Shown here: positions 33,669 through 48,025 of the stretch, piece after piece
Numbering within the stretch: the first letter of the stretch is position 1
How the letters are laid out: every line of letters begins with the position of its first letter
DNA from: Apostichopus japonicus
Lineage: Eukaryota > Echinodermata > Holothuroidea > Aspidochirotida > Stichopodidae
Length of the DNA: 64,000 nt
Direction: 5' to 3'
Assembly (NCBI RefSeq): GCF_037975245.1
Contig: NC_092577.1
Span: 22,966,398 to 23,030,397, forward strand
Made by a program: the position numbers and the translations under genes
Notes under the pieces: generated by a model
Seen by the model: only the letters and a program-made list of their open reading frames with translations
Database searches by the model: none
Told to the model about the DNA's origin: nothing

Positions 33669-33901
33669 TTTATTTTCCTAATTGATAACACTATGTTGCC
33701 ACGACGATGAGAAATTGAAATGGCCTACATTGTCTTGCCACAAGGAAAGCGATTTGAAAATCGAATATATTAATAAATAAGTACTATATGTAAAATATAG
33801 GTTAACATAATATATATTAAATCCATTCATGTATAATATATATATTAAATCCACTCATCATACCCTACCAAACAACTAGCCTACATTTCACCTCTTAGAA
33901 T
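33669..33901 (+). repeat. Fused, internally deleted long spacer (exemplar)
   Basis: About 64 bp of short spacer joined at TACATTG to TCTTGCCACAAGG of a long spacer. The long part lacks about 35 bp of its AT-rich core (AATAAATAAGTACTATATG in place of the ACTCGATTG to TACATATATATG stretch). Copies follow genes at 35217, 39082, 42362, 44224, 46240, 47907, 48602 and 50269. Relatives with AATAAATAACTACTATATG follow 32226, 38148, 41428, 45898, 51936 and 56185. Confidence 0.8.
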
Positions 33902-35335
33902 GTCTACGGCCACATCACGATGACTATACTGGTTCTCGTCCGATCACCGAAGTCAAGCAACGTAGAGCGCAGTCAGTACTTGGATGGGTGACCGCCTGGG
34001 AATACTGGGTGCCGTAGGCCTTCCTTTTCCTAATTAGAACACTGTCTTGCCACAAGGAAAGCGATTTGAAAATCGAATATATTAATAAATAACTCGTTTG
34101 TTTTTATATATTATAATTTTCTAAATATAAATGTAAAATATAGATTAACATAATATATATTAAATCCATGCATGTATAATATATATATTAAGTGCACTCA
34201 TCATAACCTACCAAACAAGTAGCCTACGTTTCACCTCTTAGAATGTCTACGGCCACATCACGATGACTATACCGGTTCTCGTCCGATCACCGAAGTCAAG
34301 CAACGTAGAGCGCACTCAGTACTTGGATGGGTGACCGCCTGGGAATACTGGGTGCCGTAGGCTTTTATTTTCCTCATTGATAACACTATGTTGCCACGAC
34401 GATGAGAAAGTGAAATGGCCTACATTGACCTCTTATGTAAACGGCCATATCACGTTGACTATACCGGTTCTCGTCCGATCACCGAAGTCAAGCAACGTAG
34501 AGCGCAGTCAGTACTTGGATGGGTGACCGCCTGTGAATACCGGGTGCCGTAGGCTTTTATTTTCCTCATTGATAACACTATGTTGCCACGACGATGAGAA
34601 ATTGAAATGGCCTACATTGACCTCTTGTTATGTCTACGGCCATATCACGTTGACTATACCGGTTCTCGTCCGATCACCGAAGTCAAGCAACGAAGAGCGC
34701 AGTCAGTACTTGGATGGGTGACCGCCTGGGAATACTGGATGCCGTAGGCTTTTATTTTCCTAATTGATAACACTACGTTGCCACGACGATGAAAAATTGA
34801 AATGGCCTACATTGACCTCTTGTTATGTCTACGGCCATATCACGTTGACTATACCGGTTCTCGTCCGATCACCGAAGTCAAGCATCGAAGAGCGCAGTCA
34901 GTACTTGGATGGGTGACCGCCTGGGAATACTGGGTGCCGTAGGCTTTTATTTTCCTAATTGATAACACTATGTTGCCACGACGATGAAAAATTGAAATGG
35001 CCTACATTGACCTCTTGTTATGTCTACGGCCATATCACGTTGACTATTCCGGTTCTCGTCCGATCACCGAAGTCAAGCAACGAAGAGCGCAGTCAGTACT
35101 TGGATGGGTGACCGCCTGGGAATACTGGGTGCCGTAGGCTTTTATTTTCCTAATTGATAACACTATGTTGCCACGACGATGAAAAATTGAAATGGCCCAC
35201 ATTGACCTCTTGTTATGTCTACGGCCATATCACGTTGACTATTCCGGTTCTCGTCCGATCACCGAAGTCAAGCAACGTAGAGCGCAGTCAGTACTTGGAT
35301 GAGTGACCGTCTGGGAATACTGGGTGCCGTAGGCT
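33902..35335 (+). rRNA. 5S blocks: 33902 | 34245, 34437 A, 34632, 34827, 35022, 35217
   Basis: 33902 is a single-gene block (TATACTGG, canonical box C). 34245 has GCGCACTCAG. 34437 has CCTGTGAATACCGGG. 34632 has CAACGAAG and GGATGCCG. 34827 has CATCGAAG. 35022 has CAACGAAG. 35217 has GGATGAGTGACCGTC. The set is one unit of a 1667-bp tandem repeat. Confidence 0.88.
34021..34244 (+). repeat. Long AT-rich 5S spacer, type 2 (exemplar, 224 bp)
   Basis: Same length and ends as type 1 but diverged inside: ACTCGTTTG, TATTATAATTTTCTAAATATAAATG, ATCCATGCATG, TTAAGTGCACTC, CAAGTAGCCTACGTTTCACC. It precedes class C rather than class V genes. Close copies: 35688, 39553, 42833, 44695, 46711, 48378, 49073 and 50740. 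Confidence 0.82.
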
Positions 35336-35568
35336 TTTATTTTCCTAATTGATAACACTATGTTGCCACGACGATGAGAAATTGAAATGGCCTACATTGT
35401 CTTGCCACAAGGAAAGCGATTTGAAAATCGAATATATTAATAAATAAGTACTATATGTAAAATATAGGTTAACATAATATATATTAAATCCATTCATGTA
35501 TAATATATATATTAAATCCACTCATCATACCCTACCAAACAACTAGCCTACATTTCACCTCTTAGAAT

Positions 35569-37197
35569 GTCTACGGCCACATCACGATGACTATACTGGT
35601 TCTCGTCCGATCACCGAAGTCAAGCAACGTAGAGCGCAGTCAGTACTTGGATGGGTGACCGCCTGGGAATACTGGGTGCCGTAGGCCTTCCTTTTCCTAA
35701 TTAGAACACTGTCTTGCCACAAGGAAAGCGATTTGAAAATCGAATATATTAATAAATAACTCGTTTGTTTTTATATATTATAATTTTCTAAATATAAATG
35801 TAAAATATAGATTAACATAATATATATTAAATCCATGCATGTATAATATATATATTAAGTGCACTCATCATAACCTACCAAACAAGTAGCCTACGTTTCA
35901 CCTCTTAGAATGTCTACGGCCACATCACGATGACTATACCGGTTCTCGTCCGATCACCGAAGTCAAGCAACGTAGAGCGCACTCAGTACTTGGATGGGTG
36001 ACCGCCTGGGAATACTGGGTGCCGTAGGCTTTTATTTTCCTCATTGATAACACTATGTTGCCACGACGATGAGAAAGTGAAATGGCCTACATTGACCTCT
36101 TATGTAAACGGCCATATCACGTTGACTATACCGGTTCTCGTCCGATCACCGAAGTCAAGCAACGTAGAGCGCAGTCAGTACTTGGATGGGTGACCGCCTG
36201 GGAATACTGGGTGCCGTAGGCTTTTATTTTCCTCATTGATAACACTATGTTGCCACGACGATGAGAAATTGAAATGGCCTACATTGACCTCTTGTTATGT
36301 CTACGGCCATATCACGTTGACTATACCGGTTCTCGTCCGATCACCGAAGTCAAGCAACGAAGAGCGCAGTCAGTACTTGGATGGGTGACCGCCTGGGAAT
36401 ACTGGATGCCGTAGGCTTTTATTTTCCTAATTGATAACACTACGTTGCCACGACGATGAGAAATTGAAATGGCCTACATTGACCTCTTGTTATGTCTACG
36501 GCCATATCACGTTGACTATACCGGTTCTCGTCCGATCACCGAAGTCAAGCATCGAAGAGCGCAGTCAGTACTTGGATGGGTGACCGCCTGGGAATACTGG
36601 GTGCCGTAGGCTTTTATTTTCCTAATTGATAACACTATGTTGCCACGACGATGAAAAATTGAAATGGCCTACATTGACCTCTTGTTATGTCTACGGCCAT
36701 ATCACGTTGACTATTCCGGTTCTCGTCCGATCACCGAAGTCAAGCAACGTAGAGCGCAGTCAGTACTTGGATGGGTGACCGCCTGGGAATACTGGGTGCC
36801 GTAGGCTTTTATTTTCCTAATTGATAACACTATGTTGCCACGACGATGAAAAATTGAAATGGCCCACATTGACCTCTTGTTATTTTTACGGCCATATCAC
36901 GTTGACTATTCCGGTTCTCGTCCGATCACCGAAGTCAAGCAACGTAGAGCGCAGTCAGTACTTGGATGAGTGACCGTCTGGGAATACTGGGTGCCGTAGG
37001 CTTTTATTTTCCTAATTGATAACACTATGTTGCCACGACGATGGGAAATTGAAATGGCCTACATTGACCTCTTCTTATGTCTACGGCCACATCACGTTGA
37101 CTATACCGGTTCTCGTCCGATCACCGAAGTCAAGCAACGTAGAGCGCAGTCAGTACTTGGATGGATGACCGCCTGGGAATACTGGGTGTCGTAGGCT
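35569..37197 (+). rRNA. 5S blocks: 35569 | 35912, 36104 A, 36299, 36494, 36689, 36894, 37079
   Basis: The next 1667-bp unit, plus a final gene 37079 matching 31157 at +5922. 36894 begins TTTTACGG in place of GTCTACGG and has GGATGAGTGACCGTC, so it is likely non-functional. Confidence 0.88.
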
Positions 37198-37757
37198 TGT
37201 ATTTTCCTAATTGATAACACTATGTTGCCACGACGATGAAAAATTGAAATGGTCTACATTGTCTTGCCACAAGGAAAGCGATTTGAAAATCGAATATATT
37301 AATAAATAACTCGATTGTTTTTATATATTAGAATGTAATACATATATATGTGAAATATAGATTAATATAATATATATTAAACACATTCATTATAATATAT
37401 ATATTAAATCCACTGATAATAACCTACCAAACAACTAGCCTACATTTCACCTCTTGTAATGTCTACGGCCACATCACGATTTCATAATTGATAACACTAT
37501 GTTGCCACGACGATGAGAAATTGAAATCGCGTACATTGTCTTGCCACAAAGAAGGTGTCTTGCCACAAGGAAAGCGATTTGAAAATCGAATATATTAATA
37601 AATAACTCGTTTGTTTTTATATATTATAATTTTCTACATATATATGTAAAATATAGATTAACATAATATATATTAAATCCACGCATGTATAATATATATA
37701 TTAAGTGCACTCATCATAACCTACCAAACAAGTAGCCTACATTTCACCTCGTAGAAT
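37198..37757 (+). repeat. Rearranged spacer with second 5S stub (37461-37479)
   Basis: A copy of 31276-31835 at +5922, including the fused spacer, the 19-nt 5S stub, the CCACAA duplication and the type-2 long spacer. No intact gene. Confidence 0.82.
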
Positions 37758-39200
37758 GTCTACGGCCACATCACGATGACTATACCGGTTCTCGTCCGAT
37801 CAGGTAAGTCAAGCAACGTAGAGCGCAGTCAGTACTAAGGTGGGTGACCGCCTGGGAATACTGGGTGCCGTAGGCTTTTATTTTCCTAATTGATAACACT
37901 ATGTTGCCACGACGATGAAAAATTGAAATGGCCTACATTGACCTCTTGTTATGTCTACGGCCATATTACGTTGACTATACCGGTTCTCGTCCGATCACCG
38001 AAGTCAAGCAACGTAGAGCGCAGTCAGTACTTGGATGGGTGACCGCCTGGGAATACTGGGTGCCGTAGGCTTTTGTCTTCACAATTGATAACACTATGTT
38101 GCCACGACGATGAGAAATTGAAATGGCCTCCATTGACCTGTTGTTATGTCTACGGCCATATCACGTTGACTATACCGGTTCTCGTCCGATCACCGAAGTC
38201 AAGCAACGTAGAGCGCAGTCAGTACTTGGATGGGTGACCGCCTGGGAACACTGGGTGCCGTAGGCTTTAATTTTCCTAATTGATAACACTATGTTGCCAC
38301 GACGATGAGAAATTGAAATGGCCTACATTGTCTTGCCACAAGGAAAGCGATTTGAAAATCGAATATATTAATAAATAACTACTATATGTAAAATATAGGT
38401 TAACATAATATATATTAAATCCATTCATGTATAATATATACATTAAATCCACTCATCATAACCTACCAAACAACTAGCCTGCATTTCACCTCTTGTAATG
38501 TCTACGGCCACATCACGTTCAATATAGCGGTTCTCGTCCGATCAGGTAAGTCAAGCAACGTAGAGCGCAGTCAGTACTAAGGTGGGTGACCGCCTGGGAA
38601 TACTGGGTGCCGTAGGCTTTTATTTTCACAATTGATAACACTATGTTGCCACGACGATGAGAAAGTGAAATGGCCTACATTGACCTCTTATGTAAACGGC
38701 CATATCACGTTGACTATACCGGTTCTCGTCCGATCACCGAAGTCAAGCAACGTAGAGCGCAGTCAGTACTTGGATGGGTGACCGCCTGGGAATACTGGGT
38801 GCCGTAGGCTTTTATTTTCCTCATTGATAACACTATGTTGCCACGACGATGAGAAATTGAAATGGCCTACATTGACCTCTTGTTATGTCTACGGCCATAT
38901 CACGTTGACTATACCGGTTCTCGTCCGATCACCGAAGTCAAGCAACGAAGAGCGCAGTCAGTACTTGGATGGGTGTCCGTCTGGGAATACTGGATGCCGT
39001 AGGCTTTTATTTTCCTCATTGATAACACTATGTTGCCACGACGATGAAAAATTGAAATGGCCTACATTGACCTCTTGTTATGTCTACGGCCATATCACGT
39101 TGACTATACCGGTTCTCGTCCGATCACCGAAGTCAAGCAACGTAGAGCGCAGTCAGTACTTGGATGGGTGACCGTCTGGGAATACTGGGTGCCGTAGGCT
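37758..39200 (+). rRNA. 5S blocks: 37758 V, 37953, 38148 | 38500 V, 38692 A, 38887, 39082
   Basis: Seven copies; the first six repeat 31836-33083 at +5922, including ATATTACG at 37953 and TATAGCGG at 38500. The 5922 copy breaks off before 39082, which has a TTTTCCTCATTG spacer upstream. Confidence 0.88.
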
Positions 39201-39433
39201 TTTATTTTCCTAATTGATAACACTATGTTGCCACGACGATGAGAAATTGAAATGGCCTACATTGTCTTGCCACAAGGAAAGCGATTTGAAAATCGAATAT
39301 ATTAATAAATAAGTACTATATGTAAAATATAGGTTAACATAATATATATTAAATCCATTCATGTATAATATATATATTAAATCCACTCATCATACCCTAC
39401 CAAACAACTAGCCTACATTTCACCTCTTAGAAT

Positions 39434-40477
39434 GTCTACGGCCACATCACGATGACTATACTGGTTCTCGTCCGATCACCGAAGTCAAGCAACGTAGAGC
39501 GCAGTCAGTACTTGGATGGGTGACCGCCTGGGAATACTGGGTGCCGTAGGCCTTCCTTTTCCTAATTAGAACACTGTCTTGCCACAAGGAAAGCGATTTG
39601 AAAATCGAATATATTAATAAATAACTCGTTTGTTTTTATATATTATAATTTTCTAAATATAAATGTAAAATATAGATTAACATAATATATATTAAATCCA
39701 TGCATGTATAATATATATATTAAGTGCACTCATCATAACCTACCAAACAAGTAGCCTACGTTTCACCTCTTAGAATGTCTACGGCCACATCACGATGACT
39801 ATACCGGTTCTCGTCCGATCACCGAAGTCAAGCAACGTAGAGCGCACTCAGTACTTGGATGGGTGACCGCCTGGGAATACTGGGTGCCGTAGGCTTTTAT
39901 TTTCCTCATTGATAACACTATGTTGCCACGACGATGAGAAAGTGAAATGGCCTACATTGACCTCTTATGTAAACGGCCATATCACGTTGACTATACCGGT
40001 TCTCGTCCGATCACCGAAGTCAAGCAACGTAGAGCGCAGTCAGTACTTGGATGGGTGACCGCCTGTGAATACCGGGTGCCGTAGGCTTTTATTTTCCTCA
40101 TTGATAACACTATGTTGCCACGACGATGAGAAATTGAAATGGCCTACATTGACCTCTTGTTATGTCTACGGCCATATCACGTTGACTATACCGGTTCTCG
40201 TCCGATCACCGAAGTCAAGCAACGAAGAGCGCAGTCAGTACTTGGATGGGTGACCGCCTGGGAATACTGGATGCCGTAGGCTTTTATTTTCCTAATTGAT
40301 AACACTACGTTGCCACGACGATGAAAAATTGAAATGGCCTACATTGACCTCTTGTTATGTCTACGGCCATATCACGTTGACTATACCGGTTCTCGTCCGA
40401 TCACCGAAGTCAAGCATCGAAGAGCGCAGTCAGTACTTGGATGGGTGACCGCCTGGGAATACTGGGTGCCGTAGGCT
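39434..40477 (+). rRNA. 5S blocks: 39434 | 39777, 39969 A, 40164, 40359
   Basis: Five copies matching 33902-34945, with the same private variants (GCGCACTCAG, CCTGTGAATACCGGG, CATCGAAG). Confidence 0.88.
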
Positions 40478-41037
40478 TTTATTTTCCTAATTGATAACAC
40501 TATGTTGCCACGACGATGAAAAATTGAAATGGTCTACATTGTCTTGCCACAAGGAAAGCGATTTGAAAATCGAATATATTAATAAATAACTCGATTGTTT
40601 TTATATATTAGAATGTAATACATATATATGTGAAATATAGATTAATATAATATATATTAAACACATTCATTATAATATATATATTAAATCCACTGATAAT
40701 AACCTACCAAACAACTAGCCTACATTTCACCTCTTGTAATGTCTACGGCCACATCACGATTTCATAATTGATAACACTATGTTGCCACGACGATGAGAAA
40801 TTGAAATCGCGTACATTGTCTTGCCACAAAGAAGGTGTCTTGCCACAAGGAAAGCGATTTGAAAATCGAATATATTAATAAATAACTCGTTTGTTTTTAT
40901 ATATTATAATTTTCTACATATATATGTAAAATATAGATTAACATAATATATATTAAATCCACGCATGTATAATATATATATTAAGTGCACTCATCATAAC
41001 CTACCAAACAAGTAGCCTACATTTCACCTCGTAGAAT
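40478..41037 (+). repeat. Rearranged spacer with third 5S stub (40741-40759)
   Basis: A +3280 copy of 37198-37757: fused spacer, 19-nt stub, CCACAA duplication and type-2 long spacer. No intact gene. Confidence 0.82.
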
Positions 41038-42480
41038 GTCTACGGCCACATCACGATGACTATACCGGTTCTCGTCCGATCAGGTAAGTCAAGCAACGTA
41101 GAGCGCAGTCAGTACTAAGGTGGGTGACCGCCTGGGAATACTGGGTGCCGTAGGCTTTTATTTTCCTAATTGATAACACTATGTTGCCACGACGATGAAA
41201 AATTGAAATGGCCTACATTGACCTCTTGTTATGTCTACGGCCATATTACGTTGACTATACCGGTTCTCGTCCGATCACCGAAGTCAAGCAACGTAGAGCG
41301 CAGTCAGTACTTGGATGGGTGACCGCCTGGGAATACTGGGTGCCGTAGGCTTTTGTCTTCACAATTGATAACACTATGTTGCCACGACGATGAGAAATTG
41401 AAATGGCCTCCATTGACCTGTTGTTATGTCTACGGCCATATCACGTTGACTATACCGGTTCTCGTCCGATCACCGAAGTCAAGCAACGTAGAGCGCAGTC
41501 AGTACTTGGATGGGTGACCGCCTGGGAACACTGGGTGCCGTAGGCTTTAATTTTCCTAATTGATAACACTATGTTGCCACGACGATGAGAAATTGAAATG
41601 GCCTACATTGTCTTGCCACAAGGAAAGCGATTTGAAAATCGAATATATTAATAAATAACTACTATATGTAAAATATAGGTTAACATAATATATATTAAAT
41701 CCATTCATGTATAATATATACATTAAATCCACTCATCATAACCTACCAAACAACTAGCCTGCATTTCACCTCTTGTAATGTCTACGGCCACATCACGTTC
41801 AATATAGCGGTTCTCGTCCGATCAGGTAAGTCAAGCAACGTAGAGCGCAGTCAGTACTAAGGTGGGTGACCGCCTGGGAATACTGGGTGCCGTAGGCTTT
41901 TATTTTCACAATTGATAACACTATGTTGCCACGACGATGAGAAAGTGAAATGGCCTACATTGACCTCTTATGTAAACGGCCATATCACGTTGACTATACC
42001 GGTTCTCGTCCGATCACCGAAGTCAAGCAACGTAGAGCGCAGTCAGTACTTGGATGGGTGACCGCCTGGGAATACTGGGTGCCGTAGGCTTTTATTTTCC
42101 TCATTGATAACACTATGTTGCCACGACGATGAGAAATTGAAATGGCCTACATTGACCTCTTGTTATGTCTACGGCCATATCACGTTGACTATACCGGTTC
42201 TCGTCCGATCACCGAAGTCAAGCAACGAAGAGCGCAGTCAGTACTTGGATGGGTGTCCGTCTGGGAATACTGGATGCCGTAGGCTTTTATTTTCCTCATT
42301 GATAACACTATGTTGCCACGACGATGAAAAATTGAAATGGCCTACATTGACCTCTTGTTATGTCTACGGCCATATCACGTTGACTATACCGGTTCTCGTC
42401 CGATCACCGAAGTCAAGCAACGTAGAGCGCAGTCAGTACTTGGATGGGTGACCGTCTGGGAATACTGGGTGCCGTAGGCT
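41038..42480 (+). rRNA. 5S blocks: 41038 V, 41233, 41428 | 41780 V, 41972 A, 42167, 42362
   Basis: An apparently exact +3280 repeat of 37758-39200 as far as I could compare. Confidence 0.88.
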
Positions 42481-42713
42481 TTTATTTTCCTAATTGATAA
42501 CACTATGTTGCCACGACGATGAGAAATTGAAATGGCCTACATTGTCTTGCCACAAGGAAAGCGATTTGAAAATCGAATATATTAATAAATAAGTACTATA
42601 TGTAAAATATAGGTTAACATAATATATATTAAATCCATTCATGTATAATATATATATTAAATCCACTCATCATACCCTACCAAACAACTAGCCTACATTT
42701 CACCTCTTAGAAT

Positions 42714-44342
42714 GTCTACGGCCACATCACGATGACTATACTGGTTCTCGTCCGATCACCGAAGTCAAGCAACGTAGAGCGCAGTCAGTACTTGGATGGG
42801 TGACCGCCTGGGAATACTGGGTGCCGTAGGCCTTCCTTTTCCTAATTAGAACACTGTCTTGCCACAAGGAAAGCGATTTGAAAATCGAATATATTAATAA
42901 ATAACTCGTTTGTTTTTATATATTATAATTTTCTAAATATAAATGTAAAATATAGATTAACATAATATATATTAAATCCATGCATGTATAATATATATAT
43001 TAAGTGCACTCATCATAACCTACCAAACAAGTAGCCTACGTTTCACCTCTTAGAATGTCTACGGCCACATCACGATGACTATACCGGTTCTCGTCCGATC
43101 ACCGAAGTCAAGCAACGTAGAGCGCACTCAGTACTTGGATGGGTGACCGCCTGGGAATACTGGGTGCCGTAGGCTTTTATTTTCCTCATTGATAACACTA
43201 TGTTGCCACGACGATGAGAAAGTGAAATGGCCTACATTGACCTCTTATGTAAACGGCCATATCACGTTGACTATACCGGTTCTCGTCCGATCACCGAAGT
43301 CAAGCAACGTAGAGCGCAGTCAGTACTTGGATGGGTGACCGCCTGTGAATACCGGGTGCCGTAGGCTTTTATTTTCCTCATTGATAACACTATGTTGCCA
43401 CGACGATGAGAAATTGAAATGGCCTACATTGACCTCTTGTTATGTCTACGGCCATATCACGTTGACTATACCGGTTCTCGTCCGATCACCGAAGTCAAGC
43501 AACGAAGAGCGCAGTCAGTACTTGGATGGGTGACCGCCTGGGAATACTGGATGCCGTAGGCTTTTATTTTCCTAATTGATAACACTACGTTGCCACGACG
43601 ATGAAAAATTGAAATGGCCTACATTGACCTCTTGTTATGTCTACGGCCATATCACGTTGACTATACCGGTTCTCGTCCGATCACCGAAGTCAAGCATCGA
43701 AGAGCGCAGTCAGTACTTGGATGGGTGACCGCCTGGGAATACTGGGTGCCGTAGGCTTTTATTTTCCTAATTGATAACACTATGTTGCCACGACGATGAA
43801 AAATTGAAATGGCCTACATTGACCTCTTGTTATGTCTACGGCCATATCACGTTGACTATTCCGGTTCTCGTCCGATCACCGAAGTCAAGCAACGAAGAGC
43901 GCAGTCAGTACTTGGATGGGTGACCGCCTGGGAATACTGGGTGCCGTAGGCTTTTATTTTCCTAATTGATAACACTATGTTGCCACGACGATGAAAAATT
44001 GAAATGGCCCACATTGACCTCTTGTTATGTCTACGGCCATATCACGTTGACTATTCCGGTTCTCGTCCGATCACCGAAGTCAAGCAACGTAGAGCGCAGT
44101 CAGTACTTGGATGAGTGACCGTCTGGGAATACTGGGTGCCGTAGGCTTTTATTTTCCTAATTGATAACACTATGTTGCCACGACGATGAAAAATTGAAAT
44201 GGCCCACATTGACCTCTTGTTATGTCTACGGCCATATCACGTTGACTATTCCGGTTCTCGTCCGATCACCGAAGTCAAGCAACGTAGAGCGCAGTCAGTA
44301 CTTGGATGAGTGACCGTCTGGGAATACTGGGTGCCGTAGGCT
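42714..44342 (+). rRNA. 5S blocks: 42714 | 43057, 43249 A, 43444, 43639, 43834, 44029, 44224
   Basis: The +3280 repeat continues to about 43757, then diverges. 44029 and 44224 are a 195-bp tandem duplicate, both with GGATGAGTGACCGTC. Confidence 0.88.
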
Positions 44343-44575
44343 TTTATTTTCCTAATTGATAACACTATGTTGCCACGACGATGAGAAATTGAAATGGCCT
44401 ACATTGTCTTGCCACAAGGAAAGCGATTTGAAAATCGAATATATTAATAAATAAGTACTATATGTAAAATATAGGTTAACATAATATATATTAAATCCAT
44501 TCATGTATAATATATATATTAAATCCACTCATCATACCCTACCAAACAACTAGCCTACATTTCACCTCTTAGAAT

Positions 44576-46016
44576 GTCTACGGCCACATCACGATGACTA
44601 TACTGGTTCTCGTCCGATCACCGAAGTCAAGCAACGTAGAGCGCAGTCAGTACTTGGATGGGTGACCGCCTGGGAATACTGGGTGCCGTAGGCCTTCCTT
44701 TTCCTAATTAGAACACTGTCTTGCCACAAGGAAAGCGATTTGAAAATCGAATATATTAATAAATAACTCGTTTGTTTTTATATATTATAATTTTCTAAAT
44801 ATAAATGTAAAATATAGATTAACATAATATATATTAAATCCATGCATGTATAATATATATATTAAGTGCACTCATCATAACCTACCAAACAAGTAGCCTA
44901 CGTTTCACCTCTTAGAATGTCTACGGCCACATCACGATGACTATACCGGTTCTCGTCCGATCACCGAAGTCAAGCAACGTAGAGCGCACTCAGTACTTGG
45001 ATGGGTGACCGCCTGGGAATACTGGGTGCCGTAGGCTTTTATTTTCCTCATTGATAACACTATGTTGCCACGACGATGAGAAAGTGAAATGGCCTACATT
45101 GACCTCTTATGTAAACGGCCATATCACGTTGACTATACCGGTTCTCGTCCGATCACCGAAGTCAAGCAACGTAGAGCGCAGTCAGTACTTGGATGGGTGA
45201 CCGCCTGGGAATACTGGGTGCCGTAGGCTTTTATTTTCCTCATTGATAACACTATGTTGCCACGACGATGAGAAAGTGAAATGGCCTACATTGACCTCTT
45301 ATGTAAACGGCCATATCACGTTGACTATACCGGTTCTCGTCCGATCACCGAAGTCAAGCAACGAAGAGCGCAGTCAGTACTTGGATGGGTGACCGCCTGG
45401 GAATACTGGATGCCGTAGGCTTTTATTTTCCTAATTGATAACACTACGTTGCCACGACGATGAGAAATTGAAATGGCCTACATTGACCTCTTGTTATGTC
45501 TACGGCCATATCACGTTGACTATACCGGTTCTCGTCCGATCACCGAAGTGAAGCATCGAAGAGCGCAGTCAGTACTTGGATGGGTGACCGCCTGGGAATA
45601 CTGGGTGCCGTAGGCTTTTATTTTCCTAATTGATAACACTATGTTGCCACGACGATGAAAAATTGAAATGGCCTACATTGACCTCTTGTTATGTCTACGG
45701 CCATATCACGTTGACTATTCCGGTTCTCGTCCGATCACCGAAGTCAAGCAACGTAGAGCGCAGTCAGTACTTGGATGGGTGACCGCCTGGGAATACTGGG
45801 TGCCGTAGGCTTTTATTTTCCTCATTGATAACACTATGTTGCCACGACGATGAAAAATTGAAATGGCCCACATTGACCTCTTGTTATTTTTACGGCCATA
45901 TCACGTTGACTATTCCGGTTCTCGTCCGATCACCGAAGTCAAGCAACGTAGAGCGCAGTCAGTACTTGGATGAGTGACCGTCTGGGAATACTGGGTGCCG
46001 TAGGCTTTTATTTTCC
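44576..46016 (+). rRNA. 5S blocks: 44576 | 44919, 45111 A, 45303 A, 45498, 45693, 45898
   Basis: Seven copies. 45303 combines the class A start with CAACGAAG and GGATGCCG. 45498 has GAAGTGAAGCATCG. 45898 begins TTTTACGG. Most of this block recurs at about +6045 (50964-52054). Confidence 0.88.
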
Positions 46017-46239
46017 TAATTGATAACACTATGTTGCCACGACGATGAGAAATTGAAATGGCCTACATTGTCTTGCCACAAGGAAAGCGATTTGAAAATC
46101 GAATATATTAATAAATAACTACTATATGTAAAATATAGGTTAACATAATATATATTAAATCCATTCATGTATAATATATATATTAAATCCACTCATCATA
46201 CCCTACCAAACAACTAGCCTACATTTCACCTCTTAGAAT

Positions 46240-46710
46240 GTCTACGGCCATATCACGATGACTATACCGGTTCTCGTCCGATCACCGAAGTCAAGCAACG
46301 TAGAGCGCAGTCAGTACTTGGATGGGTGACCGCCTGGGAACACTGGGTGCCGTAGGCTTTTATTTTCCTAATTGATAACACTATGTTGCCACGACGATAA
46401 GAAAGTGAAATGGCCTACATTGTCTTGCCACAAGGAAAGCGATTTGAAAATCGAATATATTAATAAATAAGTACTATATGTAAAATATAGGTTAACATAA
46501 TATATATTAAATCCATTCATGTATAATATATATATTAAATCCACTCATCATACCCTACCAAACAACTAGCCTACATTTCACCTCTTAGAATGTCTACGGC
46601 CACATCACGATGACTATACTGGTTCTCGTCCGATCACCGAAGTCAAGCAACGTAGAGCGCAGTCAGTACTTGGATGGGTGACCGCCTGGGAATACTGGGT
46701 GCCGTAGGCC
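46240..46710 (+). rRNA. Single 5S genes 46240 and 46592
   Basis: Two single-gene blocks separated by a fused, deleted spacer. 46240 has ATATCACGATG and GGGAACAC, and is followed by a spacer with GACGATAAG. Confidence 0.88.
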
Positions 46711-46934
46711 TTCCTTTTCCTAATTAGAACACTGTCTTGCCACAAGGAAAGCGATTTGAAAATCGAATATATTAATAAATAACTCGTTTGTTTTTATATA
46801 TTATAATTTTCTAAATATAAATGTAAAATATAGATTAACATAATATATATTAAATCCATGCATGTATAATATATATATTAAGTGCACTCATCATAACCTA
46901 CCAAACAAGTAGCCTACGTTTCACCTCTTAGAAT

Positions 46935-48025
46935 GTCTACGGCCACATCACGATGACTATACCGGTTCTCGTCCGATCACCGAAGTCAAGCAACGTAGAG
47001 CGCACTCAGTACTTGGATGGGTGACCGCCTGGGAATACTGGGTGCCGTAGGCTTTTATTTTCCTCATTGATAACACTATGTTGCCACGACGATGAGAAAG
47101 TGAAATGGCCTACATTGACCTCTTATGTAAACGGCCATATCACGTTGACTATACCGGTTCTCGTCCGATCACCGAAGTCAAGCAACGTAGAGCGCAGTCA
47201 GTACTTGGATGGGTGACCGCCTGTGAATACCGGGTGCCGTAGGCTTTTATTTTCCTCATTGATAACACTACGTTGCCACGACGATGAGAAATTGAAATGG
47301 CCTACATTGACCTCTTGTTATGTCTACGGCCATATCACGTTGACTATACCGGTTCTCGTCCGATCACCGAAGTCAAGCAACGAAGAGCGCAGTCAGTACT
47401 TGGATGGGTGACCGCCTGGGAATACTGGATGCCGTAGGCTTTTATTTTCCTAATTGATAACACTACGTTGCCACGACGATGAAAAATTGAAATGGCCTAC
47501 ATTGACCTCTTGTTATGTCTACGGCCATATCACGTTGACTATACCGGTTCTCGTCCGATCACCGAAGTCAAGCATCGAAGAGCGCAGTCAGTACTTGGAT
47601 GGGTGACCGCCTGGGAATACTGGGTGCCGTAGGCTTTTATTTTCCTAATTGATAACACTATGTTGCCACGACGATGAAAAATTGAAATGGCCTACATTGA
47701 CCTCTTGTTATGTCTACGGCCATATCACGTTGACTATTCCGGTTCTCGTCCGATCACCGAAGTCAAGCAACGAAGAGCGCAGTCAGTACTTGGATGGGTG
47801 ACCGCCTGGGAATACTGGGTGCCGTAGGCTTTTATTTTCCTAATTGATAACACTATGTTGCCACGACGATGAAAAATTGAAATGGCCCACATTGACCTCT
47901 TGTTATGTCTACGGCCATATCACGTTGACTATTCCGGTTCTCGTCCGATCACCGAAGTCAAGCAACGTAGAGCGCAGTCAGTACTTGGATGAGTGACCGT
48001 CTGGGAATACTGGGTGCCGTAGGCT
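46935..48025 (+). rRNA. 5S block of six: 46935, 47127 A, 47322, 47517, 47712, 47907
   Basis: One unit of a 2362-bp tandem repeat; the second is 49297-50387. Private variants match 34245-35335. Confidence 0.88.
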
